In this document: positions 10,354-20,880 of the stretch, piece after piece
How the letters are laid out: each line of letters opens with the position of its first letter
Position numbering within the stretch: the first letter of the stretch is position 1
Assembly: GCA_023052935.1 (NCBI GenBank)
Contig: CM041297.1
Location: 87,822,021-87,886,020, forward strand
Length of the DNA: 64,000 nt
Source of the DNA: Piezodorus guildinii
Lineage: Eukaryota > Arthropoda > Insecta > Hemiptera > Pentatomidae
Direction: 5' to 3'
Program-made: the position numbers and the translations under genes
The notes under the pieces: generated by a model
What the model was told of the DNA's origin: nothing
Seen by the model: only the letters and a program-made list of their open reading frames with translations
Database searches by the model: none

Positions 10354-13046
10354 GTAGGAAGACCCTGGCTATTCTATTATGGAACGCTAATGGACTGCTT
10401 AATCACCGAGACGAGCTTGACTTATTTATTCACGACAATAACATAGACATTGCCCTTGTGACTGAAACCCATTTCACACCTCATTCACATTTTTACATAC
10501 GTGACTACATCACACACAGATCAGATCACCCTGACAAAACATCCCACGCTGGCTCTTGTATCCTTATTCACAATTCCTTAACTCACTCCCTGATTCCTTC
10601 TACTCCGACTGACGCCATCCAATCGACTTCTATTACCTTATCCTGCCGTCCATTTAATATAACCATCTCAGCTGTATATTGCCCTCCTGGCAATTCCCTC
10701 TCCTCTCACCAATTTAATTCCTTATTTCAGTCCTTTGGTCCGCGCTTCATTGCCGGGGGAGATTACAACGCCAAAGATCAACGGTGGGGATGCCGAACAT
10801 CCAACACTCGTGGCAGGATTCTCTCCCAAGTCACCACTTCCAACAGCTATTCCGTCTTATCACCCAAAGATCCTACTTACTGGCCTACTTCTCTTAAAAA
10901 GCGCCCAGATATTCTTGATATATTCGTCACATCCCAAATTCCTACCTTTCAATCTACAGTAACATCCTTAGAAGACCTCTCCTCAGACCATAGCCCAGTT
11001 CTGCTGCTTCTTCATTCAGACCCTATTCCTAAATCCTTCCCTCCTTCTTTAATTACAGGACATGTTGACTGGGACAACTTTCGCTCTGAACTAGAAAACG
11101 AACTTGACTTAACGATTCCACTAAAAACAGAACAACAAATTAACTTTGCTATCGAAAAACTAACAATAACAATAGGTACTGCAATTAATAACAACTCATC
11201 ACATCCCAAAAATAACTACTCCCGCGACACTAACTTACCATATCACATTCGAAACTTATTAGCAGAGAAACGGCGAGCAAGGGCTAAGTGGCATAGGTCC
11301 AGATACCCGTCCGACAAAACATACTATACTCATCTAACTAACAAACTCAAAACTGAAATTAGAAAATTCAAAATACAAACATTTCGGGACTTCACAGAAA
11401 ACCTAAGACCAACTGACAAATCTTTATGGACAACTACCAAAAATTTGCTCAAATTCAAAACCTTTAATCACCCACTCCTTACCGAATCTTCTACCTGGTC
11501 TCGATCAGATGAAGAAAAGACTCAAATATTTGGTGAACACCTTTCCAAAATATTTAATCCACATCCTGAAATCCTTAATCCAACCCATATTGACCATATT
11601 GAAGCAGAACTAACTATTCCACTCCAAATGTCCCCTCCTCCTAAAGCCTTTCATCCTTCTGAAATAATTAACGTTATCCATCAATTACGTATTAAAAAAG
11701 CACCTGGTCATGATCTCATCACATCCTATATCCTAAAACAGCTACCTCGAAAAGCAATCCTCTACCTCACTTATATATTCAACGCTACTCTCCGAACCAC
11801 CTATTTCCCTGAACCATGGAAACTGTCAATAATCAAAATGATCCCAAAACCCCAAAAGCCTCCTGAACATCCATCCTCATACCGTCCGATCTCCCTTTTA
11901 CCCATCATGGGAAAGATCCTAGAAAAACTCATTTTGAAACGCCTGTATCCGATCCTAGAAATGAATCACGTAATTCCTGACCATCAGTTTGGATTTCGGA
12001 CATCCCATTCTACAATTCAGCAATGTCACCGTGTGGTGGATGTTATATCCTCCACATTGGAGCGTGGAATGTATTGCACGGGTGCTTTTCTTGACGTAGA
12101 ACAAGCGTTCGACCGAGTCTGGCACCCAGGACTCCTTTATAAACTCCGTCAATTCCTTCCCGCTACATACTTCCTGATAATCCGTTCCTACCTTACTGAT
12201 AGAACGTTCAAAGTAAATCATAATCTTTCCTATTCATCCACATTTTCTCAGTCTGCAGGTGTACCTCAGGGTAGTATCCTAGGTCCCATCCTTTATACGG
12301 TATATACAGCTGATATTCCACTCCATCCTAGCACTGTCCTCACAACTTACGCGGATGACACTTGTGTGTTATCCGTCCATAATGATCCAACCGCTGCATC
12401 CCAAACCCTTCAGTCCCACATCACAGCCATTGAGAAATGGTGTCAGAACTGGAGGATTAAAATAAATCCTAATAAATCCCACCAAATTACCTTTACCCTT
12501 CGTCGCAAACCGATGACCTCCTGCCCCACAGTATCCTTTAACAATACCCCACTCATTCCTGTTGAACAAATCCGATACCTAGGACTCCATCTTGATAAAC
12601 GTCTTACATGGAATCCTCACACGAGACTAAAACGACAAGAGACTGCCCGTAGATACCGATTACTACAACACTTACTCGACAAACGTTCAAAACTTCCAAT
12701 TCATTACAAAAAGCTAATTTATATTACCGTCATCAGACCCATCTGGACATATGGAATCGAGCTTTGGGGCTCTACGAAGCCATCTAATTCCTCCCGTATC
12801 CAATCCTTACAATCCAAAATCCTTCGAAAAATCCTAAATGCTCCTTATTTCGTCACAAATAAAATAATCCATAACGACCTTAATATCCCATTTGTTACAG
12901 ACCTTTCTCGTACTAGATATACCACTTTTAATTCCAAACTCCCAACCCATATAAACCCTCTTGTCCGCAACCTATCAACCTCACATATTCCTGACAACCC
13001 TCCTAGGCGATTGAAAAGAAGATGGCCTCGGGATCTACTTACTTAA
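10350..13046 (+). CDS. Jockey-1 ORF2: AP endonuclease and reverse transcriptase
   Basis: An open frame of 898 codons, about the usual length for Jockey ORF2. The N-terminal endonuclease shows WNANGL (residues 11-16), TETHF with the metal-binding Glu (38-42), GGDYNAK (about 134-140) and SDHSPV (about 212-217). The RT domain shows YRPISLLP (about 511), GFRTSHSTIQQ, LDVEQAFDRVWHP (about 580), AGVPQGSILGPILY (about 635) and the catalytic TYADDT (about 666), then LGLHLDKRLTWN and a basic C-terminus ending KRRWPRDLLT. No RNase H follows. The ATG overlaps the ORF1 stop as ATGA, pointing to coupled re-initiation. All key residues look present, so the protein may be active and could mobilise itself or other transcripts. 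Confidence 0.95.
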   Translation: MSRKTLAILLWNANGLLNHRDELDLFIHDNNIDIALVTETHFTPHSHFYIRDYITHRSDHPDKTSHAGSCILIHNSLTHSLIPSTPTDAIQSTSITLSCRPFNITISAVYCPPGNSLSSHQFNSLFQSFGPRFIAGGDYNAKDQRWGCRTSNTRGRILSQVTTSNSYSVLSPKDPTYWPTSLKKRPDILDIFVTSQIPTFQSTVTSLEDLSSDHSPVLLLLHSDPIPKSFPPSLITGHVDWDNFRSELENELDLTIPLKTEQQINFAIEKLTITIGTAINNNSSHPKNNYSRDTNLPYHIRNLLAEKRRARAKWHRSRYPSDKTYYTHLTNKLKTEIRKFKIQTFRDFTENLRPTDKSLWTTTKNLLKFKTFNHPLLTESSTWSRSDEEKTQIFGEHLSKIFNPHPEILNPTHIDHIEAELTIPLQMSPPPKAFHPSEIINVIHQLRIKKAPGHDLITSYILKQLPRKAILYLTYIFNATLRTTYFPEPWKLSIIKMIPKPQKPPEHPSSYRPISLLPIMGKILEKLILKRLYPILEMNHVIPDHQFGFRTSHSTIQQCHRVVDVISSTLERGMYCTGAFLDVEQAFDRVWHPGLLYKLRQFLPATYFLIIRSYLTDRTFKVNHNLSYSSTFSQSAGVPQGSILGPILYTVYTADIPLHPSTVLTTYADDTCVLSVHNDPTAASQTLQSHITAIEKWCQNWRIKINPNKSHQITFTLRRKPMTSCPTVSFNNTPLIPVEQIRYLGLHLDKRLTWNPHTRLKRQETARRYRLLQHLLDKRSKLPIHYKKLIYITVIRPIWTYGIELWGSTKPSNSSRIQSLQSKILRKILNAPYFVTNKIIHNDLNIPFVTDLSRTRYTTFNSKLPTHINPLVRNLSTSHIPDNPPRRLKRRWPRDLLT

Positions 13047-13192
13047 ATAAACATCGAAGTTCTACCACTGGGTAGTTTCTTCACAAGCCTTTCACGCCCT
13101 TTATTCTAATTCAACAGTTTTACTTATTGTATTTATGTTAATACAGTTGTAAAATTCAATAAAATATGAATAAAAAAAAAAAAAAAAAAAAA
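13047..13192 (+). terminator. Jockey-1 3' UTR and poly(A) tail
   Basis: A CCACTGGG block, ACAGTTGTAAAATTCAATAA and a pure A run ending at the target-site duplication. Related 3' UTRs are seen in Jockey-2 and in the 4882-5565 and 47225-47635 fragments. Confidence 0.85.
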
Positions 13193-13204
13193 AATTATTA
13201 ATGG
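13193..13204 (+). repeat. Target-site duplication of Jockey-1, right
   Basis: AATTATTAATGG, exact copy of 8073-8084. HINE copy B resumes immediately after it. Confidence 0.85.
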
Positions 13205-13246
13205 TAACAAGATAATATAATTATTTTAATAGAATCTGCAAAATCT

Positions 13247-13439
13247 GGAATCTTTGTGTTATTATTATGTTACTTAATTTATCCGTCGTTTAATATCTCC
13301 GCAATTATTAATTCTAGCAAAAACATTTATATGATCATTCTTAAAGGTATTTTAAGGTACTTTAGTTTATTTATGGTACATATCAATAAAATATTTCTGA
13401 TTCTTTCCCTCCCTCCTACAAAATTCGACGCGGAAAACC
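13247..13439. other. AT-rich junction sequence, nothing recognised
   Basis: Separates the end of HINE copy B from copy C. No match elsewhere. Confidence 0.4.
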
Positions 13440-14024
13440 CTGCGACTTTTACCAGTAAGTAAGGGAAGGGTATTGAACAATTTCTGACAGGTTTAAACTT
13501 TTTTCGGGTTAACACCTAATTTTACTGTACTATTAGTTTTATCCACTATACAAATCTGTATATAAGATAAGATTTTCGCTAAAATTTTTAGCTTTAGCCA
13601 ACGGCATATTAGACATAATATAACTGTTCTAATATTTAAAAAGAAAAAATACACCCATGAATATGTTTGCCATTTTCTCCTTTTGTTGGTTATCGAAATT
13701 CGTTCAACTTGTATATTTATCCATTTTCAATTCAACAATTCTTTGAATCTACAAAATTAAATTTACTTAAGGAGAAGACAATTTAAAAATTCCGCACTGA
13801 AGCCCTGTCAGACTATTTCAATAAGTATAAACCTACATGATATTAAAGTCCATTAGATTTTGCTTCAATATAGCATGTTTATACAGAGTCGTTAGAGCCG
13901 TTTTTGAAAAAATCATAACAAAGTGCAAAATGCAAGGAATAAGTAGCTTTTCAGCTTGGAGAATTTTAATGAAAAAGTTGCTCTAACATCTCAGACATAT
14001 AGGCTCCTATAATGTGAAATTTCA

Positions 14025-14028
<4 letters not shown>

Positions 14029-14108
<80 letters not shown>
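14029..14108. repeat. (TA)n microsatellite, 80 bases
   Basis: Uninterrupted TA array at the 3' side of the minus-strand LINE remnant. It may be the LINE's own terminal microsatellite. Confidence 0.9.
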
Positions 14109-14109
<1 letters not shown>

Positions 14110-15880
14110 TTATCTCTTTTATTGCTTAACAATCAAGTAACAAATAAAACAATAATTGCAAAATAAATAGTGCAACAGCACAGGCCTTTTTTCTTTTCTT
14201 TTTTTTTATTTCTTCTCCCTGCCCTGCCTGTTAGGTAATACGGGTATTGCTACAGTGGGATGGTGAGCATGACTGCATAACAACCCACTGCTGCTATAAA
14301 AGCGGTAACAATGTGATCCTGTGCTCACAGGTCGAATCATTCTTCAGATCAGCCGTCGTCCTTCTCCGCTCCTCCTCCGTCCGGCGGCCTGCCTGGAACT
14401 GGGCTTTCTTCTCTCCTCCGGTCCATGTGGGTAGCAGCTCCTCCTCTTCTTCCTCGCCTATCTAGAGGTCCTCGTAGGGCGGGTCTTCGGCAAATATTGA
14501 AGTGAGCTGGCCCAATAGCGGTTTTCCATCCGTACACAAAATACACAAAACAGCACAGGCCTTTCAGAACTTACTCTACCTTTGAGGTATTTCAAGTTGA
14601 ACATTCCCAAGTCCACTGTATGTGGTGGTTCCGACTGCAGGCTTTCGCCTCAACTTTACTGGATGGGGAGAAACCATCTTCCGAGCTTTTTAAAATATAT
14701 TGGATCCAGACTTCTTCTCTCGGAGAGAACGTCGACCAAAGGGACAGTGTCCTGCTGGTGCAATATCTCTAAACGGAAGGTTAACACAGGCCTTCAGCCC
14801 ATCAAAGAGCTTGGTGTGCCTCCGGCCTATATACTCAAGCACTGGGGGTAGCTGGAGCTTCTCGTGGATGTGGTTATTTCGTGCCCTTTGGAGCGAAGTA
14901 CCACAGACGATCCGTCGGAGGATGGAGTTCCGGTAGATCTGTAGCCTCTGAAGAGTCGTGTCATAATGATGGCGTAACAGTGGTGCACCATAGAGCAGGG
15001 TAGGTCTGATAATGGCCTTATAAATCTGAAGTTTCAGATGTAAAGAGTGCTGCGGTGACGTCAACAGATAGTAGAGCCCATGCGTCTTTAATCGAGCCAA
15101 TTTCAATCTCTCCCGAATGTGACTGGAAAATGTGTGATGTATGTCCATTGTCACGCCCAGGTAGAGTGTAGTGTTGGAAACAGGTAGGTGCTTGGTATCT
15201 AGCTTGAAAGTACTTAGTAGAGGCTTCTTAACCTTTTGAAACGACAGCTCGATGGCATCCGTCTTAGCCGGATTCACCTTGATGCCGTTTTTCCTTAGTC
15301 TTTCAATGATGAGCTTGTCCAGCGTTTACACTGGATGCGTATATCCCGATATCGTCAGCATAGGCTGCTACTACTGCTCCTGGATGCTTGACTGAGACCA
15401 CCGGTGCTGTGAAATGAACGAAACGTATTGTCCCCAGCACAGACCTTTGAGGTAATCCGCTGGTGATGATGCATGCAGTCGATATATCCCCGCCAACCCG
15501 TACGACGAATGTTCTTCCACTGAGATCAATCGACAAAGAGACGCAGGAAACCTGAACTCCTCCAGACGGCGAAGTAGGAGTGTATGAGGAGTGTGCAGTC
15601 CAGAGAGACGAACGCCGTAGCTCTGTTGTTACGCATCTGATCTATGGTGTGTACCTGAAGTTTCACCAAATGGTACTCACTGGTGACTCCTCGCTGAAAG
15701 CTGTCTGCTCTGGTGGAATTATATTTTTCTCATCGCAGTGTCTAATCAGTTCGTTGTGGACCAGCCTGTCAAAGGTTTTGTTTATGTGCTTATGTGCGAA
15801 AGAAGGCTGATCGGACGATAGTGCTCCGTTGAATTCTCCTTTATTCTCCTGCTTAAGTAGTGGTACCACGATATTTATAT

Positions 15881-15883
<3 letters not shown>
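14109..15883 (-). pseudogene. Degenerate LINE reverse transcriptase (Jockey/CR1-like)
   Basis: Three minus-strand open pieces in consecutive order spell out an RT domain. 15850-15663 has INKTFDRLVHNELIRHC, the finger/palm region before the GFR-type motif. 15536-15303 has GLPQRSVLGTIRF and the catalytic YADD. 15277-14690 has NPAKTDAIELSF, LYLGVTMD, IRPTLLYGAPLL and a long C-terminal tail. Frameshifts separate the pieces, so it is dead. Downstream on the same strand are GC-rich sequence (14330-14560) and a 3' end with AATAAAAGAG running into (TA)n. It differs from the main Jockey family in every motif. 5' truncated at the second (TA)n array. Confidence 0.8.

Positions 15884-15938
<55 letters not shown>
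15884..15938. repeat. (TA)n microsatellite
   Basis: TA array between two minus-strand LINE pieces. It directly follows, on the minus strand, the hairpin at 15940-15961. Confidence 0.9.
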
Positions 15939-15942
<4 letters not shown>

Positions 15943-16080
15943 GGAGGGTAAGACCCTCCGACTTTATTTACAATAAATACATGCATACTTAACCTAAGAT
16001 ATATACAGTATAGACTATAACTAATATATACATTCTTTGGCTTAGACCTCATTTTGCCTGAAGGCAAGTTTTATATAAGT
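15939..16080 (-). repeat. LINE-like 3' end with terminal hairpin
   Basis: A perfect stem CGGAGGGT/ACCCTCCG with loop AAG at 15941-15959 sits next to (TA)n. On the minus strand the order is AT-rich body, AATAAAGT, hairpin, then microsatellite. That is the usual end structure of CR1/L2/RTE-type LINEs. Confidence 0.45.
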
Positions 16081-16240
16081 AATTGTTTTCGAGCTTGACT
16101 CACCACAAACACATACCTTTTTCGGGACTTGATTATTTTGACTTGCGAGACCCTAAAACGTTTATTTCCATTGAAAACTATAATAAGAAAATTTTCACGA
16201 TCACAATAGTTTCCTTTTATATAGAGGTAAATGAAAATAA

Positions 16241-17389
16241 GATCATTATCAATAGAAATATCAGTAATTAAATATCGTTCTACAATTCGTAAGTAACATT
16301 ATATTTCTTTTATGTAATGTGGGAATGCAAAGAACTATTTTCTACGTTACATGTTTTTGTCGTCAACATGAAATCTTAAATAATGGCCTCAAAATACCAA
16401 AAATGTACAAACTTTTTTTTAAAATTGCCTCAAACATTTCATTACATATTAACTTTTTGGATGAATTAAATTTTTATTACAGCTATGCAACTAGTCCAAA
16501 CGAATGTACTATTCACCACAATTTATACAAGATCAAAAAAAAAAAAAAATCTATCATTAATAACTGAGATTTAAGAAAAGAATCACAGAATGTACGCGAA
16601 AGATTTTTTTTTTTTTATAATATCATCAAAACATAAGGACTCTTAGGACTATTTTACCGTATATAAAAATATTTTTTCGAAAAAAAAATTAATTCTAATA
16701 GCAGCTTTCACTTTTAAAGTTGTATGCCAAAATTTATTCGTGTAGTGATCATTACAAAATAAATTTACTTAGATTATTTTAGTTAAATTTCTACTCTCTA
16801 GAATTGATATTGTAAATAACATTAAAAAATAAAAAAATAAAAAAAATTACTTAAAAAAAAAGAATTTTATTTCCATTTGACAGAGTGTGTCAAAAAGTTA
16901 CTCAGAATGGAGTCGATTCCTGAAATTCATCTTTAAGTAAGCTCTCGGAAAATGTTTTATTAAGGATAAAAAAAAAAAAAAAAAAAGCAAGGGAAACGTC
17001 GAAAAGGAAATAAGTAGAAACGTGAAAGGAGGAAAAAAAAAAGCAATTTGTACCTTTCCTTTTTCCCAGTAACCAATAGGAAAATCTTTGAAGAGTTTTA
17101 AAACTAATTAAAGAACCAGGCTGACATAAGGAAAACTGCCGACGGACGAAGAAGGACACCCTGAGTAATAACCAACTAACGATTTCCATCGGCCTGAGAA
17201 ATCTCCTGATTGTCACCACAAAAAAACCAGAGAAACAAGCTGTGATTAATTAATCTGTCAGGAGATAATATAATATAAATCTACGCATAATTTTATTAGA
17301 AAATCGTGCGTATATTGCATATGCTTATTCTGAAAATATTAATTTTTTAACCATATTACACGTTTTCATTTTGATTTAGAATTTTACTT
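16241..17389. other. AT-rich sequence, nothing recognised
   Basis: 1.1 kb with several A and T homopolymers. ORFs at 16319-16567 and 16902-17219 are low-complexity. No RNA gene or repeat match seen. Confidence 0.45.
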
Positions 17390-17524
17390 ATATTTAGGAA
17401 AATAGGTATATATACCATAAATATTGCGATCCTGAAAGATTTCAAATTCCAGTTTTCAACGGAAATACAGGTTTTATGGTCTTGTACAAATAACCAAAGC
17501 CCGCAAGAAGTTCTATGTGGTTAG

Positions 17525-17650
17525 CCTTTTTTTTTTTATAATTTTTTTTTATTTATTGAGATATATTACAATTTGTTACAAAATGAACAATAATAATAGT
17601 GATATGAGACCACAATGTGGTAAGTCTAGCTGGGAAAAGATAAGATACAA
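17525..17650 (-). repeat. LINE-like 3' tail in HINE copy F
   Basis: TTTATTTATTGAGATATATTAC followed by a short unique body resembles the minus-strand LINE ends at 29490-29600. It is absent from the other HINE copies. Confidence 0.35.
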
Positions 17651-17884
17651 CTGAAATTTCATATTTTAGTTACAGCAACTTTTTCATCAAAATCGATAAA
17701 ACAGAAGAGCCACTTCATTCTGTGCATTGTGCATAGTTTTACGATTTTCTCAAAAATAGCTATAATGATTTTGATTTAGCTCGTTACATCGATGTAAAAT
17801 TTAATTGACTTTAATAAGATGTAGATTTCATTCTCATTGAAATAGTCTGACATAGCTTAAATACCGATATTTAAAATTTTCTAC

Positions 17885-18087
17885 GTCTTAAGACCCTGAA
17901 GAATGGTCCCTCCCATTTTGCTATGGATAAATAAAGGCTTAGAAGAAGCCCTTGAAAGATTACTAGTGCATCCAGCGCATATAGCAATCCTCTTTAGAAA
18001 CCTCCGGGTAACAGAAGGACAAATCTGACAGCTATACACATTACATTTGTATTTGTATTTTGTTCGAAAATAAAACCAGAGGGTAAG

Positions 18088-18124
<37 letters not shown>

Positions 18125-18144
18125 AATAAAAAAAAAAAAAAAAA
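17885..18144 (+). repeat. Retro-tail R3, copy 1, with poly(A)
   Basis: About 75 percent similar by eye to 20025-20245: CCTGAAGAATGGTCCCTCC, TGAAAGATTACTAGTGCAT, TTTGTATTTGTATTTTGTT, an AATAAAACCAGAG signal, then a long A run. It looks like the 5'-truncated 3' UTR of a retroelement. Confidence 0.6.
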
Positions 18145-18518
18145 CATAACGTTGATAAAAAACCGCCTAAATATACAGGTTGAAAGAGTTTTATAACCAA
18201 ATAAATAAGAAAATAGCAGAAATATTTGTATGTGTAATTATCTGTTATTTATTTATTTTTTTAACACAAGAACAGTAATATTCATGTATAATATATCGTT
18301 GGATAAGTTTTAGAAAAAATATGATATACAAAAAGTTGTATAAGGAAATCTAAAGTTATGAAAAGATGATAAAATTAAATTACTGTTTTAAATAATAAAT
18401 TATTTAATATAATACATTTTTCGATCGAAAGTCAATGTAACTCTTTAACCTTCTATCATTTTTAACATTATTTAAAAGTTCTGTTATCCAATGATAATAA
18501 AAGTTCTATTATCAGATG

Positions 18519-18825
18519 GGAGCGGGGTGGCCTAGTGGATAGAGCGGTAGTCTATTGCTCTCCGGGTTCTGGGTTCGAATCACGGCTGTGCCGAATATTA
18601 TTTATTTCATTATTTCAGTGGGGGGCCAAGCTAGGACATGGAAACCCCCCTGTGGCAAACCTAGCCTCTATAAAATCGGTACCCCAAATAAGGGGAAAAC
18701 CTTTCGGCTAAGTGTGACCTCGGCCTAATCACCTCATTGCAAGGCCGTTGGTCTAATAACAGTACGGATCTCTGTATGGACTGAGCCCACCTTCTTGAGT
18801 CGTAAAGGTACAAGGTTTTTTTTTT
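18519..18825 (+). mobile_element. SINE-B, full-length copy
   Basis: tRNA-like head with A box TGGCCTAGTGGATAGAGCGG and B box GGTTCGAATC. A unique body of about 200 bases follows (GGGGCCAAGC, GACCTCGGCCTAATCACC, GGCCGTTGGTC), then a conserved end TCTTGAGTCGTAAAGGTAC and a T-rich tail. The head lacks a clean T-stem, so it is not a working tRNA gene. Related copies: 24128-24265 and 60635-60870. Confidence 0.75.
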
Positions 18826-19780
18826 TATCGTCAATGCAAATCTTTAATTCAAATAAGTATGTACTCCTGAAAAGGGCACCGAGAAAATTTTCAATTTGAT
18901 AGTTATTGTTTAGATAATTCCACTTTTTCTTTCTCTCTCATTCCTATTGTCATTCTTCAATGGCATTACCCACGACGTTTGTTGATTATACTTTATAAGT
19001 TAATTTTCTTCTTGTGCATTTGCGCAACGTGTACCCGGAACAGATCTTCACCACCTCACAAAATACGATATAATACTACAGCAATGAAAATATTAAGCTG
19101 CAAATAGATTGTTTTTCTCCTGGACATAAAGTTAAGCCTCAATATAAGGGGACGCTATCCTGAATACCTTCATATTTAGTCACAGCACAAGTTCGTTATG
19201 GCCAATAGTACCAAAAATAAATAAAATAGAAAATTTATAGTGACCCATCCCTAATTCGCACGGATGTAATTTGAATGTTTTGTCATTTATGTTTTTGAAA
19301 GCATTTTTTTACCGATTAAGAGTATATTGCTTTGCGATCAGGAGTTTATCGTAATGAAAACTGCACTTTCCAAAAAAATATTATGTTTATTTTATAACGT
19401 CTATTTATTATTACACTAGCTGTTGCACGCAACTTCATCCGCATCATTTTCTATTATTATGATCGCGATCAAGAAGTTTTTAAAATAATATATTTAAAGT
19501 ACTTCTGCGTAAATGATATTTTTAGTTTTATTTTCTTGTGGCAGAAGAACATACTGATTTTCTGAGAAATATTCTTTTTTATAAATCAAAATGCGTTAAG
19601 TTTATTTGTTTGTTATTTTAAAGTGAAACATGGATGTAAATTAGTTTCCAAAAGTTAAGGTGATTTTGGATGTCATTGACAAGGTTTTGTCGTTATTGCC
19701 ATGGAATGACTTTATGTACAACGTCTACAGATGACTTTACATCAGAGAATAAAAATCTATTTTGTGAATGTAATTAGTTG
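18826..19780. other. AT-rich sequence; one arthropod repeat-end signature
   Basis: Mostly featureless. At 19415-19450, CTAGCTGTTGCACGCAACTT then CATCCGCATC resembles the CTAGCTGTTGCCCGC..TTC.TCCGC motif common at ends of insect interspersed repeats. Confidence 0.35.
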
Positions 19781-19799
19781 ACCGTTCGAAATATTGGAG

Positions 19800-20245
19800 G
19801 GAATTAGTCGGTGGCGGTCATTAAATGAAACAACGTAATAGTTTCAAATATTATTGTTTGCCAACTTTCGACCACTTTGTGGGTCAATATCAGGCGCAGG
19901 TGGTGAATGCAACTGAGTTTTATATTAGAATCCCATATTAGAATCTCAAAATCTTCCTCCATCAACTTTGGAATCCGTCCTCAGCATTCACAGTTCAACA
20001 AGACTCCGAGTTGTAAACCATTTTTTCCACCCTGAAGAAAGGTCCCTCCATTTTGCATTGATAAATAAAGGCATAGAAGCCCTTGAAAGATTAATAGTGC
20101 ATGCAGCGTATATACAATCCTCCTTAGAAACCTCTGGTAATAGAAGACAAAATGTGACATCTATACATATTATATTTGTATTTGTATTTTGTTGAAATAA
20201 ACCAGAGTGTATGAAAAAACAAACAAAAAACAAAACAAAAAACAT
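19800..20245 (+). repeat. Penelope-like signature followed by retro-tail R3, copy 2
   Basis: 19855-19910 has CCAACTTTCGACCACTTTG then GTGGGTCAATATCAGGC, a Penelope-like terminal pattern. 20025-20245 is the second copy of R3, ending in an AATAAACCAGAG signal and an A-rich tail. Confidence 0.5.
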
Positions 20246-20880
20246 ATTTCCTCAGCCTTGAGTGAAAGGAGTACTGTTTCGGTGCTTTCTGGACATTGCG
20301 CAAGCTTTTGATCGGGTATGGCACACTGGATTACTCTTCAAGTTGAAAACCCATTTACCCCAATCTCTATACCTCATTCTCCGATCCTATCTCTCAAACC
20401 GCTCCTTCCGAGTTCGCTGTGGTGTAGAATTTTCCAACTTTCATCCCTTGAGGCCGGTGTTCCTCAAGGCAGCGTCTTGGATCGCGTCCTCTACATCCTT
20501 TACACGCTGATATTCCTACACACCTGATACCTTTTGGCAACATTTGCACACGACATGCATCATTCCGTTCAACCCTGAACAGCATCCTTAAACTGCAGAG
20601 ACACCTTTGCCTAATCTAACACTGGTGTAATAACTGCGTATAAAGTGAACGAAGCCAAAGTAAACATGTAGCCTTCATTCTTAGACGAAAATCCTGTTCG
20701 CCAGTTTATTTAAACTCATTACCAGTTCCTCCTTCAGAAACAGTCTGGTGTCTTGGCTTATATCAGATAAAAGATTAGCATGGAACCCACATACAAGACT
20801 TTAAAGACAAGAACTCAACTGACGATTCGGACAGTTATACCGACTACTTAACAGAAAATCTGAAGAGAGTGGCTGAATGC
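20246..20880 (+). pseudogene. Jockey-family RT fragment, decayed
   Basis: The fragment begins within the RT palm: CFLDIAQAFDRVWHTGLL (motif A with the catalytic Asp), then LILRSYLSNRSF, EAGVPQGSVL in a shifted frame and a degraded motif C where the YADD box has become HDMH-like. Traces of the KSHQ..FILRRK and LGL..KRLTWN regions continue to about 20860. At least three frameshifts or stops. It is closer to the Jockey-1/-2 family than to the other LINEs here but more diverged. Neither the 5' half nor a clean poly(A) end is present. Confidence 0.8.

Larger units (their letters stand above)
8085..13192 (+). mobile_element. Jockey-1: full-length Jockey-clade non-LTR retrotransposon
   Basis: A 5.1 kb element with 5' UTR, gag-like ORF1, AP endonuclease/RT ORF2, a short 3' UTR with an AATAAAA signal and a poly(A) tail at about 13172-13192. 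It is bounded by an exact 12-base target-site duplication, the hallmark of target-primed reverse transcription. It is inserted in HINE copy B, which resumes directly after the duplication. Such elements encode an ORF1 RNA-binding protein and an ORF2 that nicks the target and copies its RNA. ORF1 carries a frameshift near 9585, so the copy is probably non-autonomous. The exact duplication and open ORF2 argue for a fairly young insertion. Confidence 0.93.
13440..16240 (+). mobile_element. HINE-like element, copy C (split by LINE insertions)
   Basis: The left part is 13440-14028 (CGACTTTTACC...TTTCAGTTT). The right part resumes at about 16087 (GACTCACCACAAACACATACC) and ends at about 16235 with a degraded hairpin and AGGTAAATGAAA. 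The intervening 14029-16080 is inserted LINE material bounded by (TA)n. Other copies are continuous across this point, which shows the insertion. Confidence 0.65.
17390..18470 (-). mobile_element. HINE-like element, copy F (split)
   Basis: Minus-strand copy. The 3' hairpin GGTATATATACC is at 17405-17416. The body runs to about 17880, then resumes at about 18150-18470 after insertion of retro-tail R3. A further LINE-like A/T-rich insert lies at about 17525-17650. The left terminal motif is degraded. Confidence 0.6.

Noticed and set aside
14247..14546. Coding gene in the GC-rich 14330-14560 block
   Set aside because: It lies on the 3' side of a minus-strand LINE remnant and is compositionally skewed (Ser/Arg/Gly runs); probably LINE 3' sequence.
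17881..18200. Phe-rich minus-strand ORFs
   Set aside because: They are the reverse reading of the poly(A) tail of retro-tail R3.
18519..18600. Functional tRNA gene
   Set aside because: A and B boxes are present, but the stems do not close cleanly and the sequence continues as a conserved SINE body.
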